Shown here piece by piece: positions 31,791-43,199 of a stretch of 64,000 nt of DNA. Location of the stretch: contig OU015496.1 of the NCBI GenBank assembly GCA_907164885.2, forward strand, positions 185,841,781-185,905,780. Direction: 5' to 3'. Source of the DNA: Dolomedes plantarius (taxonomy: Eukaryota > Arthropoda > Arachnida > Araneae > Dolomedidae). The notes under the pieces were generated by a model that made no database searches, was not told where the DNA came from, and saw nothing but the letters and a program-made list of their open reading frames with translations. Every line of letters starts with the position of its first letter. Positions within the stretch are counted from its first letter, which is position 1. The position numbers and the translations under genes were made by a program.

Positions 31791-32430
31791 TATTTATAAT
31801 TAAAGGCCAAAGAATGTAGATACAATCGCCTTATTTCAAATCTGTCCGGTTTATTGGATCTAAGGACAACTTGCAAATTGATTCCTATTATGTCCAAAAA
31901 CCTAAAAAACAACGAGATTGTCCATCTTCGTGATATGTGGGATACCGTGCAATAGCTGCACATTTTATCGACTACATCACCTCCTGCTTTTGCGTTTTGT
32001 CATCCATTATAATCGCTGGTTTACCACGATTAAATCCCGACTAACAATGAATGGAAAGGAATACAAAGGTCAGAAAATCAGACCTGCATTAGAAAGGGTG
32101 TATCTATAAATAGAAACTGTTTAGAACATTCAAACCTAACATATAAAAACAAACCATTCAAAATTACGAAACTGTTTCACTTTGTACATGGGCTGAAGTG
32201 TTAAACTTCACCTCATAATACTCAGTGCGTTTAAAGATTTTTGATCTTCAAACTTTTTTTCAAAAAATATAGCGAATTTAAGAAGAGCATAAAGCGCCTC
32301 TTTGTAACTCACATTTGGTACTAATACATCTTGACTGTCATCTTCATCTTCACTTGCACTTGCACTTGCACTTCGGCAGCAGGTAGTAGGTAGTCGTCGA
32401 CTCTTGAATAATGTCTTCAGCTGTCAATAT

Positions 32431-32885
32431 TGTTACGAATTTTACGAGCCTATGGTAATCTTGCCAAATATGAGAGTAATCGCCAAATTGGCGATGGATT
32501 TGGAGACTTATTTTGGTCGCCAAGTTTGGCGATATGGCGTCAAACTTCTAGACCTTTCTCAGATGTTCTGGAACTATCTATCTGGTTCACAGACAGAGGG
32601 CGCTTTGGAAGTCTATATATATACCTGAGATTGGCATTGGAACTCAGTGTTCTTTTCTGCTGCGTATTGAATGTATTGAAAGTGCGTTAGGCGTATATTG
32701 TATTGAAGACTGTTATCCTGACTTGTGTTTTTAGAGTTTTCTGTTGTATAGAAGACAGTTGTTACGTGTTTTCTGTTAGTATTTGTGTATGCGCCTGAAG
32801 AATTTACAGAATATTAAATTTTATTTTGTGTGCACTTTCTGAAGAAATTTTATTCAATCCTATCGAACCCAGGAAAAGCGGAACA
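32431..32885 (+). mobile_element. 5' LTR of a Ty3/Gypsy-like retrotransposon
   Basis: The segment starts TGTTACGAATTTTACG and ends GCGGAACA, i.e. TG...CA, about 455 bp. Four bases on, TGGTGTTAGTGG looks like a tRNA primer-binding site. A gag frame starts 28 bases after the LTR end. No second LTR is seen, so the element is truncated. Confidence 0.7.
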
Positions 32886-32912
32886 TTTTGGTGTTAGTGG
32901 TGTAGGGATTGA

Positions 32913-33713
32913 ATGCCTATTACAAGATCAATGACTGATCAGACTGTTACAGCTCAAGATTTGGAAGATAAATTCCAACAGATTATTGCTGCGGTGACGG
33001 CTATGTAAAAGAACATTGCGACAGAGATAAAGAAAGAAGTATCTGCAAGTCAAGATGAGATAAAGAAAGAAATGAAAGAAATGTCTGCAGGTCAAGAAGA
33101 GATAAAGAAGGAAATGTCGGCTGGTCGGGAAGAATTAAAGTGTGAAATTATAACTACCGTGAATGAAAGAGTTACACAAATGGAAGAAAAATTCCAGAAT
33201 GTGGAACACAAATTTAATATTTTTGAAGCAAATATTGGTTTTAAGAAAGATTATTAAAAGAAAATTTAGAGGAAAAAAATTGTCAAAATGGACAACAAAT
33301 TTGAAAATATGGAGGATAATTTTGGCGTTATAAAAGAAAATTTAGAAAAAAAATTGGATGAAGTTGACAACTAATTTGAAAATTTGGAGGGAAATTTTAC
33401 CGATGTTTCAAGAAAAGTACAGATTTTACAACAAAAATTGTCAAATACTTATGTTACTGAAGATTCTAACTGTATATCTGTCACCTCCCGGCCACCCATT
33501 AAGCTGTTAACCTATGATGGAAAATCTTCTTGGCAAGTTTACAAAATCCTATTCTCGATGGTGGCGGACGCCAACGGATGGGACTCTGTAACAAAAACGT
33601 GTCAATTGGCTACATCTCTGAGAGCCGAAGCGGCGGATATTTTGTTGACGATCCCTAAAGAGCAGCGACTAGACTTTAGCGCACTTTCAAGTACTTTGGA
33701 GAGAAGTGTTTGA
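32913..33713 (+). pseudogene. Retrotransposon gag, broken by several stops, truncated
   Basis: A single frame runs from ATG at 32913 (MPITRSMTDQTVTAQDLED) through a charged coiled-coil part with repeats of SAGQEEIKKEM and related forms, interrupted by stop codons at about 33006, 33255 and later. From 33384 it is open again and ends in a conserved gag block: PIKLLTYDGKSSWQVYKILF, then ADANGWDSVTKTCQLATSLR and AADILLTIPKEQRLDF. This block is typical of Gypsy-like gag proteins abundant in arachnid genomes (from memory). Gag packages the element's RNA. The stops and the absence of protease, reverse transcriptase and integrase downstream show that the copy is dead. Confidence 0.8.
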
Positions 33714-33799
33714 AAGACTATAGCCGGCTCCAGCTCGAATCTCGCCAACAGAAGCCAAATGACGCCTTCACATTACATGCTATATTAATACTCGCATCA

Positions 33800-34121
33800 C
33801 ATTAATACCAATCCACAATTTTTTTCCTCTGAGTGACTTTGGTATTGATATGCAGAAGTTAAAAGACGATAAAAAAAGCAATATGATTTCGTAACTAAAT
33901 TGCTTTTCATCTTTTTCGGATGACATTGCAAAAGTGGTTTGATTGAATGTTAAGAAAAATAGGACAAGGAAATATCACTTGATGGCATTCTTAAAAAATA
34001 TCTTACAGTTATTTATTATTTATTTTTGAATGCAAACTCAATCACATATATGCAAGAAATGACAAAAATTTTGTGACATCTTCACTTTTTCTCAAAACAT
34101 TCACACACCAGGAATAATTTC

Positions 34122-34173
<52 letters not shown>

Positions 34174-35490
34174 TATACTATATTTTTGATCAAAATTTAA
34201 AGCAGTTATGAACAAAAATTTCAAACAACAAGAGCTCATTAAGTTCCTTCCATTTCAGAAAATTGATTTTGAAAAGGAAATTTTAATTTGCCTCAACACA
34301 GCTTGATTCTTCAATGAAAAGAAATTGCTAATTTTATGCACAATTTTTTTTCTTAATTATGGTATGCAGTTTTATTGTTTATTTTTTATATTTGTGCTTT
34401 TCATTATGTTAGAATAAATAACATGTATCAAGATACAGATTTCATATTATAAATGTTTTTCAATAATTATGATTTCATTGATAAAAGTTTAATCAACTGT
34501 CTAAGAATTTAGTTTCATGACCAGCTCTACAGTAAAAAATTTATCATTATTAATAAAACAATAGCTATGCAAATTTCTTAAGTATATTCTCTTTTTCTTG
34601 TATTACAAAGATAACTTCAAGATCATTTTGAATAACTTGCCAACAAGCATCAAACTTATTCAATTACTTCCTACCCCCCCCCCCCCCCCAAAAAAAAAAA
34701 AATTGTACTGTACTGTTTCTCTTTTTCACACACTGTCTAAATAAAGACTATTTTCAGAGTTATATAAAAAGATGAAAAGGGTAAGTAGCTTTCAATATTG
34801 TACAACTTTACAAATTGAAAACCACTCACAAATCAAAGTAATAGGCAGTCATACACTTTCGACCCATTTTACATCAGAGTTTAAGACCAAAAACAATATT
34901 TTTCAGGTTAAGTCATCAACTCCTAACAAATGTTTTAAATCTGCAAAGTACATTTTTATTAACCTAACACCATGCAACTAATAGAGACATACTTTTATCT
35001 CCCATTTAGAATCATTTTAAAGTTATCAATTTAGTGCATGCTTTTCCACAGTTTATTCTTAACTTTAAAACACAGTTTCTAAAATTATATACTACACAAA
35101 TATTTACTGAAAATTAAGAAGAATAAAACTGGGTTTAGAATCTTTTTAAAATCTAAGAACTCTTATTTTCTTTGGTAGGGTTCATAGTGCTAGTCATCTT
35201 TTGCTACCAGTATTGTTTAACCGACTAAGACCCCCTTAAGTTTAAAGTAAGTTATTTCAAAACAGCTACAAACACCAAGCCACCTATGGGACTCCTGAAT
35301 GGAAGACTAGTTCCCTAGCCTATCTGCTGTTATTCATCTACTAATGATGATCCAGTTTATCTTATTCCCTTTTAACATCTTAAGCCATTTGTTTTATCTT
35401 ATTGATATGATAAATTGCCCAAAACTATATTTTAAAATTATAGCAATTTTTTTTATGTGACCTAAACAACATATATTGTAAACAGAAAAT
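33800..35490. other. AT-rich stretch without supported gene
   Basis: Contains a (TA)n run at about 34129-34170 and a C-run followed by an A-run at about 34674-34702. Short frames lack any family sign. Confidence 0.4.
34129..34170. repeat. (TA)n microsatellite
   Basis: About 40 bases of alternating TA. Confidence 0.9.
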
Positions 35491-35492
35491 TA

Positions 35493-36794
35493 CAGAGGCT
35501 GTTCGCACATTTTTTAGACAATTTTGGTAAGCGGTAATAAAAAATTGCTTGCTGCAAAAGAAATAATTGCAATTGTACTATGTTTTTAAAAGTCAAAATT
35601 ATCGTCTGCGGCTATAAAGTTTTGTTTTTATTCAAAATGACGTTTTTAACAAAGCAGTGGTTCGAAGGCTACATTTATGCTCTTTCCGAAGAGAAATATG
35701 CATACTCCGTTATCCAAAAACGATGTGAGAGTTATGGTTTTGTGATACCTAAAGCGTCGACAGGTAATATCGTCAACAAGAAAGGAAAAAAAACGTCAAA
35801 TTGGAGCCTCAAGTGGGGCACAAATTCCAAACAAGTATCCAAGGAAAAAACGGACATCTTCGACTATTGCAAAGGTATGTTGTTTAATGTTAAAAGAAAA
35901 TCCCCCTAGTCAAAGGACAGTTGCAAAATCATTAAAACGCTCGGTGTCCACTGTAAACAAAATGATAAACGTTGATTTAAATCTTAAGAAAGCGAAAAAA
36001 TGCAATGTGCATAGTCTTCTTCCAAATCATATGGCTGAACGCAGGACACGCTGCAGAATTCTATATGAGAAATACTTATCCAAAGAAAAATGGAAAACAA
36101 TTGTCATAATAGATGAATCATGGGTGTATTTAAATGATTGCAACAAAAGAAGATCCATTTATTATCATAAAAGGGGAGAAAAAAATTTAAGTAAATGGTT
36201 CAAAGAATCGAAAGAAAGTTTTTCTAAGGGATTCATGATTGTTGCTGGTTTTTCTTATAATGGCAAGTTAAAAACAAAGAGAGTGGGAAAAATGTCAAGA
36301 TTAACTCCAAATACTATCAGGAACATATTTTATCGCCAATTTTTCTGAATGAAATACCATCGCTTTACCCACAGTGCCATCAATCTGTGAGACTCCATCA
36401 GGACAAAGCTAGCAGTCACACATCAAAATCCACTGTAAATTTCCTAAAAGAAATGGAACAAAAAACTGGTATCAAGGCCATACCCTTCACTGATATCCCT
36501 ACTAAATCTCCCGATCTGTCACCTATGGACTTTTGTGCTTTCGGACTTTTAAAATCTGCATTATCCAAACGTCGTCCCAAAACCTTTACAGGACTCTGGA
36601 AAGCTGTTCAGGAGGAATGGGATAGAATACCTCTTCTGACACTTCAAAAGGCATTATTATCCTGGAAATTGCGATATCGAAAGATAGTTTAGAATAAGGG
36701 ATGTCAAATAGAACATTTAAAACACAAGAATTTTTTGTAATTTAGTTTTGTGAATACAATATACATCGTCTAAAAAATGTGTGAACAGCCTCTG
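35493..36794 (+). mobile_element. Tc1/mariner-superfamily element with DD41D transposase
   Basis: Inverted ends CAGAGGCTGTTCGCACAT and CAGAGGCTGTTCACACAT (right, reverse complement), extending through TTTTTTAGAC. TA at 35491-35492 and 36795-36796. Length 1302 bp, with one transposase gene between the ends. Confidence 0.95.
35637..36692 (+). pseudogene. DD41D (rosa-like) Tc1/mariner transposase with two frameshifts
   Basis: The frame starts MTFLTKQWFEGYIYALSEE. A helix-turn-helix segment follows (SQRTVAKSLKRSVSTVNKMI), then the first catalytic Asp in TIVIIDESWVY, the second in RLHQDKASSH, and the third most likely in SPDLSPMDF. Counting from the Asp of HQD, 41 residues separate it from the Asp of PMD, which is neither the 34 of Tc1 or mariner nor the 37 of maT. 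DD41D is described for the rosa group. The frame changes twice: near 35895-35910, just before LKENPPSQRT, and in a T-run near 36340 before LNEIPSLYP. Each looks like a one-base change; the rest is clean, so the copy is young or was recently active. Confidence 0.88.
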
Positions 36795-36796
36795 TA

Positions 36797-38041
36797 CATA
36801 TCAGACTAAAGAAAGAAAACAGAATGGAAGGCAAAGATTCACTTCCCCAATGAGAGAATATAAAATGTACTCATATTAAGAAAAAAAATTCTTTTTATTT
36901 ACACATGATAAGAAATCATTTTGTTACAGCCAGTTATGTAGAGCACAAACACGTTGATTTAGAACATGTTATTCTCCCAAGCCTCACAACAAATGGAAAT
37001 GATTCTCCTCTCCTGAAAGATAAAAACAGTGCGAACATTCCAGAAAATAATTCAACCAATATTTCATATACTAGGACTCAACAATACTCAAAGAAGTCAT
37101 TTATGACACTTAAAAAGTTATCTTTTTGAACATTTAAGTAATTATGAGCATTTTAATAAAATGTTTTTCTAAGAAATACCTTGCATTTCAAGGCTACAAA
37201 ACTTAACATGAAAGAAGCAATAAAGAGGTAAACTCCCATTTGGAATTTTGTTTTCCATTATCACCCTGTTTTGGTAACTCTAACAAGAGTCATACGTAAT
37301 TGAATGAAGGATTCAATTCATATTATCATCTCAGCATAAAAAGCCATTTAGGGCTAAGTAGGACACTGAGAAGAAAACTTTAGATGTTAAACAGGTATAA
37401 CAATCAGATGAAACATTTATAATTAAGGTGAAATAATATAAAAGCAATCTAAAAAAATAAATTATCTATACATGGTACTATAGTTGGCATGTGTTTTGCA
37501 ATTTAGGATGAATATTGACTTTAGTAAATTTATATATACAGAACTTCCCCCACACACACACACAGACCTATACACACACAAGGTTCAAAACATACTATTC
37601 AATAATTTTTAATTTTTTATAAATAAAATTTTTTTTAATTCCCAATTTCAAATTACGCTGAATCAAATGAGTTATGTAAACAAAATTAAAAAGTTTGCCA
37701 TAAAGCTCATACTGATCACACAAATTGATTTTTTTTTCTTTTTAAGGTTCTAAGCATAAAATATTCTTATTATAATAAAAAAAACTATTGAAATAATGCT
37801 GATAATGTGCATTTATATTTAATATTATCAAGTTAATATGATCGCAAACAAAGATGGAGGAAGGACAAACAATAATACATTTCAAAGATGCAAAGGGCCT
37901 AAACTTTTCTCATTCTATCAGTAACATTATTTAAACAATATTACACCAAATAAAATACAGAATGTAAAGAAATTATAGATATTCAAGTCTATGATACCTT
38001 TTTAGTTTAACATATCTTAATTCATTATTCCATTTCTTATG
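36797..38041. other. AT-rich stretch without supported gene
   Basis: A short 'cacacaca' tract at about 37551-37580. No gene or element ends recognised. Confidence 0.4.
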
Positions 38042-38190
38042 TACGAGGAATGTTCGGAAAGTAAGTTTTGTCATTATTTTTTAAAGATAAGATAGTATGC
38101 CAGGTGAAACAAACAATCGCCATAAGAATTCACACCCGTTGCTGGTTCAACGATGGAAAGAGCGTCAGCGGAGGAGGAATGACGCATATG

Positions 38191-38417
38191 AGGCGGTGAA
38201 AGGCAAAGTGGTGTAAGTCATATTTTCATCTTTTTTTTTTTATTTGAGGGCAAAAATGTAATCTCCATGTTCAATTTATGGTGGAATTGAAAATGGTTAT
38301 TATTTTCAATATTATAATAATTATAATGAATTATACTTTGTTCAATTTAAAGTAGAATTTTTTGTACTTTTTGCAGTAAAATGCTTTTGACTTACACCAC
38401 TTTGCCTTTCACCGCCT
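38191..38417. mobile_element. 227-bp MITE with 30-bp inverted ends nested in mariner
   Basis: AGGCGGTGAAAGGCAAAGTG begins the element and its complement ends it; identity continues for 30 bases on each side. The hexamer catatg lies at 38185-38190 and 38418-38423, a perfect duplication (or TA within it). The mariner sequence rejoins across it. The superfamily is not recognised. Confidence 0.85.
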
Positions 38418-38469
38418 CATATGCAGAGTGCCGAAGAAGAGAGAGTAGCAGCAGACCAACATGCCTGAG

Positions 38470-38720
38470 GTTATTAGAGTATAAATCACGATGGCAGACA
38501 GATGTGTATGGACAACGCGGACACCAATGGAAGTGCATGCTGTTATCTGGTATGAATGGGCATGAAGGACCAGTGTGTCCATCACCCATGAATGCCCACA
38601 GACCGTGTATGGTGAACAGATCATGTCTCGTCAAATGGGTGGTCGCTGGTGTTGCATGTTCAGTGAAAGAAGGCAGAGTCTGGAGGATGAAGGTCAAAGT
38701 GGGCGTCCCTCCACATTGTT
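38470..38720 (+). pseudogene. Mariner transposase N-terminal domain fragment
   Basis: One frame reads VYGEQIMSRQMGGRWCCMFS, then EDEGQSGRPSTL. This matches the second helix-turn-helix and linker of mariner transposases (usual form: D-A-M-S-R-x-x-V-G-R-W...S-G-R-P). No DDE domain follows. Another frame over the same bases (38381-38821) is not supported. Confidence 0.7.
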
Positions 38721-38830
38721 ACATCTTGGCCCTTTTCGGGGAAAAAGGGCCACTCAAGCAAAAGCCCACCCCTTTACGAATTCTGCCCGGTTCTAAGAAA
38801 CCATCGTGGGTCACTCCTTAGACTTTTAGC

Positions 38831-41531
38831 TATGTGCAACTATTACAGAATTGTTTTTCAAACGAATTCTGCAAATCCTCCTAATAAAAGTTGAACCACT
38901 TCAAGACATTTTGCAAAAAATGACACAAGTTTTTTAAAAATAAAAATGACTTAAAAATTAACATATTTTATGTCCTCTTTAGTTTATTAAAACCATTTAC
39001 TTTTTTTAAACAAAAGTCAAAACTAATTGTAAAAATGATTTTAAATGCTCTGTTATAGATTGCCAAAATAAACATTTATCTAACCTACTGCCATAATGTT
39101 ATTGACAACTAATGAAACATGTGCATGTTCCAAAATACTAAAATATAAACTTTAAGGATACATTTAGAAAGATAAAGTATGATATGACAGTTTTTACCTT
39201 TCTTAGCTTTAATGGAAATGAGCTGAAATTTGTGGGTCTGAATATAAAATTTTTTATAAAAGCATATTTTCGAAAAAAATGTTATTTTTCACAGTAAATG
39301 ACTGATAATTCTTGAATAATTGGATCAAAATTAGAAATTTTAAAAACGTATGTGACTTCACAGTTCAGCTACAGAAAGTTGGGAATCTAGTAAGAAATTC
39401 CTAAACAATTCCATGCTTTGGGAACAAAATTTTTTATCTTAATTATTCCAAGATTTTTAAAACAATTTCATTTTCTCTAAAAATTCCTGGTTTGCCAGAG
39501 GCATAAGAACCCTGTACATACTTGAAGTGATTGTTCACACATCAGGAGAGAGCAATTAGAAAGTAAGACAACCAAAATTACTTTAAATATTTACTTTTAA
39601 GAGCAATAACTCCTGAGCAAAACAGTTTTGATATCTTCCATACTAAAATTGAGTATCACTCTTATCAATAATTTCATGTATTATTACTTTAAGTAAGTGG
39701 TCACTCTCGCTTGGTCCTTATTTCTGTTTTATCACAGATATGTATTCTTTGGATTAACTTGAATTTTAAAAGATAAGAATACTGCTTATGACTGTCACAA
39801 CATTTTCTTAATTGACCATCATGATTATTTTCCTTCCATATTTGTTTATGAAATGAAAATCCTGAGGTAGGATTTTTGAAGGTAATGTTATTAATATGCT
39901 TTATTTAAAATTTCAGGTCTCTAAATTTACATTCACGGGAATACACAAATGATTATAATTGTCAAAAAAAATTTATTATTATTCTCTTATTACTATTTTG
40001 TTTGGAAATACAAAACAGATAAATAGTAGAATGCAATTTAATATAAAAGAGGCTATAACCATAAAGAAACTCTTATGCTTAATAACTTTATCTATTTGCA
40101 TATGACATATTTTAATGTGTTAATTTAAATTGCGCTACGTACATAACTTAAAATCTAAAATATACATTTCTGGGAGAAAAAATAGATTCAATAATAAAAA
40201 AATTCTTAAAAACTTTTTTTTTAATTGAAGAACAAATTGTATAAATTTATGGATTCTCTCTAAATTTAATCCTTATTATGCATGAGAGCCTCTAAAATAC
40301 ATATTAATCAAAGCAGGGAATAGCTTCAATAAGTCCAAGGTTTCAAAACTAAAAAGGTAAACTCAGATGTGTTCATGAGTAGTTATAAAAGGTGATGAAG
40401 AAAGTGTTGGCTTCCCTGTAAAGTCATCAAAATTGTAATGGCCACACACTTCTATGCAGTATTATCAAATTTTAAAAAACCCTATAATATATCATGCGAA
40501 TAGGAATATTTATTGCTGCATGAAGTATTAAAAATTGAAAAACCAAATTTCTAGATTTTGGAAGTATATTAACAACAACTACTTAAAAAAATGCATACAG
40601 GTAAAATCTCTTATATATCCAAGTAAGACATAAGTTAAAATAAATGCATAGGGTCTACTTTTTCATAATACACAAAAATACCAATTATTCCCAGTTTAAT
40701 ATGTCTACTCTCACCGGTCTCTATAAATTTTGCTTTACCCACCCACAGCAATTATTTTAATACTCTGCCTTATTTATCAAAAATGATGCGATTGTTTATT
40801 TATTTATATTTTAACTTGCTTAGCTTCACCTAACTGATTATACAGTTTTAAATAAATTATATATTTCCCATTCCAAATTGAAAATGATTGCATAAATGCC
40901 TTATGGAATAAATAGTAGAGGAAATCAAAAATAACTTAAAATTGTTAATATAATTCTGGTCTTTAAATATGTTACTTATAACAAAAAATTTCTAATAAGT
41001 TTTATAAATATTTTTATCTATATTAGCAAAATGATTTCAATGAGTATTCCTAAATGTTCCCATCAAAAATTATAAACAGTAAGGAAGAGGATATGAGCTT
41101 TAGAAGCTATCCCCTCCAGAAATGGTTAAAATTACAAAGGAAAAAATATTTTATTCTATCGTTTAATATGCTTTGATTAACATTAATTTAAAAGGCTTGT
41201 TAAGCAATACTCTAGCTTACACAAATATACAAGGGAGACAAATATAGATTGGTCCTTGTATGCAAAAATATAAGGAATTAATAAAGCTGAGAGAAAGATA
41301 ACATTTACTTTATACAAATGATATTAAATAAATAGAGCACTACCTCTGACTCTTATTAAATAAAGATGCCTCACATCTTTATGAATAGATTTTATTTTCT
41401 TCAGATGAAAAAAAATTATTTAAATTAATATCCACAGTAAAAAAAAAAATTATTTAGATTAACATTGAAAATTAAAGTTGTCCTTTCTAATTAAAAGAAA
41501 TGACTAATAATTAAGAGTAATCTGATCTTAC
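38831..41531. other. AT-rich stretch; possible 3' UTR or introns of OST4 transcript
   Basis: No coding frame with family signs. Because the OST4 exon ends in a splice donor at 41531-41530, a downstream 3' UTR exon must lie somewhere here or further left; I cannot place it. Confidence 0.35.
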
Positions 41532-41656
41532 CATTGATCCATCAATCTGATCTTTTGGGGTTACTAACTGATGCATAATGATATAAAACCACCAGAAGGA
41601 AAAGTGTCACACCAAGAACATTAGCAAATATAGCTAGCTGTATATCAGTAATCATT
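41532..41656 (-). other. OST4: OST4 coding exon (UTR bases included)
   Basis: Exon limits by AG at 41658-41657 and GT at 41531-41530. The stop codon lies 10 bases before the exon end, close enough not to trigger nonsense-mediated decay by the usual 50-base rule. Confidence 0.85.
41542..41655 (-). CDS. OST4: OST4, mini-subunit of oligosaccharyltransferase, 37 aa
   Basis: OST4 is a single-span membrane protein of the endoplasmic reticulum that stabilises the oligosaccharyltransferase complex (STT3 with ribophorins) for N-glycosylation. The minus strand gives [15 protein letters not shown], a hydrophobic helix (residues about 8-27) and the polar end [12 protein letters not shown], then TGA. It differs from human OST4 (also 37 aa) at only a few positions; MITD-QLAIFAN, the [10 protein letters not shown] helix end and NPK are kept. 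The whole CDS lies in one exon with acceptor tttttttcag at 41658-41657, one base before the ATG, and donor gtaagatc ten bases after the stop. The gene therefore has a 5' UTR exon upstream and a spliced 3' UTR. The recognition is strong despite the size. Confidence 0.95.
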   Translation of the reverse strand: MITDIQLAIFANVLGVTLFLLVVLYHYASVSNPKRSD

Positions 41657-43016
41657 CTGAAAAAAAATATAGAATCAAAGATAGCATTTTAATATAATTA
41701 TAAATAAAGCAGAATGCTCAAAAGCAAAATGTGATAACTGCAAGACATATACATTTACAGATAGTAATCGCATATTATTTTGAAGAACTGAAAAAGGACA
41801 AAATATTTTATAACAAAGGCATAAGAATACTTCCAAATAAGGATACTGTTTGATTGCATTTGTGAGCCTAATTTAAGCAATATAATTTTGTAGATGATAA
41901 AACTACTCTATTACAGACAAATTAAGCAGTAGTTCATTAAATAATCATGATATTATGGCAGTACAACAGAATGCAAGTTTCAGGTCTGTTTCATAATATG
42001 CATCATAATCTATACACTTAATTACTCAGAAGTCAGTCATATAAAGTAAAAATTCCAGCTTTCTCAAAATCTTGAATCTATAGGTCTCTTTCTGAATATA
42101 CACACATATTTATGCTTTAAAAAACATATCCAATCATATTGTTATCCTCGATTAGTTATTCATGCACAAAGAGAGGGGAATAAGCTTAAATGAGTTTTTG
42201 AGCCACCTTAATTTACTTCCATAGTCAGAATAATGTTACACTTTCCCAAAAATGCATTCTCAGACGCTGATGATTTAAATATAACATGCAAATCAAATTA
42301 ATTAGAACAAAAAAATTTACAAATTACATGTCCTATAATGTTAAATTTTTTTTGCAATCATGATTTAAAAACTTTTAGAGAAAAAAGTCAAATTTAATCT
42401 AAGAAATTCCTGTTATGAGTATATCAATAAATATTTTTTCCCAATACAATTTTACTTTAAATATAGAGAACAATTTCTAAAGCAACACTGAAATTATATT
42501 AAGAAAACCTTTAAAAAATTATTTTAAGAATGCAAAATTTGCAGTACTCAAAATTTTAACAATTTTTAAAGATTTTAGGTCAGTACTTAAAAGAAATAGC
42601 TCATTTAACCAAATTGTCTAAAAAATATTTTCCTTTTTGATCCTTGGTGATTATAACATACAAACTTCACGTCTCTCTCTTGCCTATTAACACTTTCACA
42701 TGGAATTTTATCAGCAACACACAAATCTCTATAGATTTAACAACTCAAGTTTTGCTTCAATCGCAGCATTTTTTAACTGAAACTTCCTTAACTGATCAGC
42801 CATGAACTTTCATAGAAATCTATTTTCTCCAGATATATTTTTATTGACAGAATATGCAATCATTAATTCTAGTTACATTTAATATATATATGTATAAAAC
42901 ACCAACAGCCATCTTTGAGCATGACAAATAAGTTATGTAACTGTTTTGAATATTTTATAGAGACCATCTTAATCTACAATGAAGAAACACATAAGGCGTG
43001 CAAAAGAGGCAGAGCA
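41657..43016. other. Probable OST4 5' intron; AT-rich
   Basis: Nothing recognisable. The OST4 5' UTR exon must lie above this region. Confidence 0.35.
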
Positions 43017-43199
43017 TTAAGAAAGAATATACATCAGGTAGCCTTGATCATTTCCTTGTATTGTAAATTTTGTAACACAATTTGTGATAGATGATGATGG
43101 TTCTTTCTGAAGTGGGCTGACTGATTGCACTTTGTCAGTCACTTGTAAAAATTTATACAAATACCGCATTGGAAATTCCTTTCTCTCCACTGTACTCAT
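43017..43199 (-). CDS. Unassigned 60-codon frame between OST4 exon and candidate promoter
   Basis: The frame starts MSTVERKEFPMRYLYKFLQ after a fair start context (aaccaATGAG) and ends in TAA. Its amino-acid make-up is balanced, unlike the Lys/Asn/Ile/Phe-rich chance frames nearby. I do not recognise a family. There is no membrane segment. It could be an upstream frame on an OST4-containing transcript, an exon of another minus-strand gene (a gtatat donor lies near its end), or chance. No homology can be claimed. Confidence 0.25.
   Translation of the reverse strand: MSTVERKEFPMRYLYKFLQVTDKVQSVSPLQKEPSSSITNCVTKFTIQGNDQGYLMYILS

Larger units (their letters stand above)
31250..32200 (-). pseudogene. 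piggyBac (PGBD-like) transposase relic, copy 1, with two MITEs inside
   Basis: The minus strand keeps a piggyBac C-terminal segment: SHISRRWTISLFFRFLDIIG, then QVVLRSNKPD and LYLHSLAFNY. The Arg-Arg-Trp followed by a hydrophobic segment is typical of the end of the piggyBac catalytic domain. The upstream part (toward 32200) is broken by stops. Copy 2 at 47355-47932, in opposite orientation, covers the same region without the hAT MITE (31323-31493) or the Tigger-like MITE (31602-31790), which proves that both are later insertions. Confidence 0.75.
38042..38830 (+). mobile_element. Mariner-like element remnant, itself interrupted
   Basis: The left end TACGAGGAATGTTCGGAAAG matches the widespread arthropod mariner terminus. 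A transposase N-terminal fragment follows after a 227-bp MITE insertion. No right terminus is found near 38830, so the 3' limit is a guess. Confidence 0.55.

Noticed and set aside
33072..33257. Independent small coiled-coil gene
   Set aside because: It is in frame with the gag start at 32913 and with the conserved gag block after 33384, so it is one segment of a broken gag.
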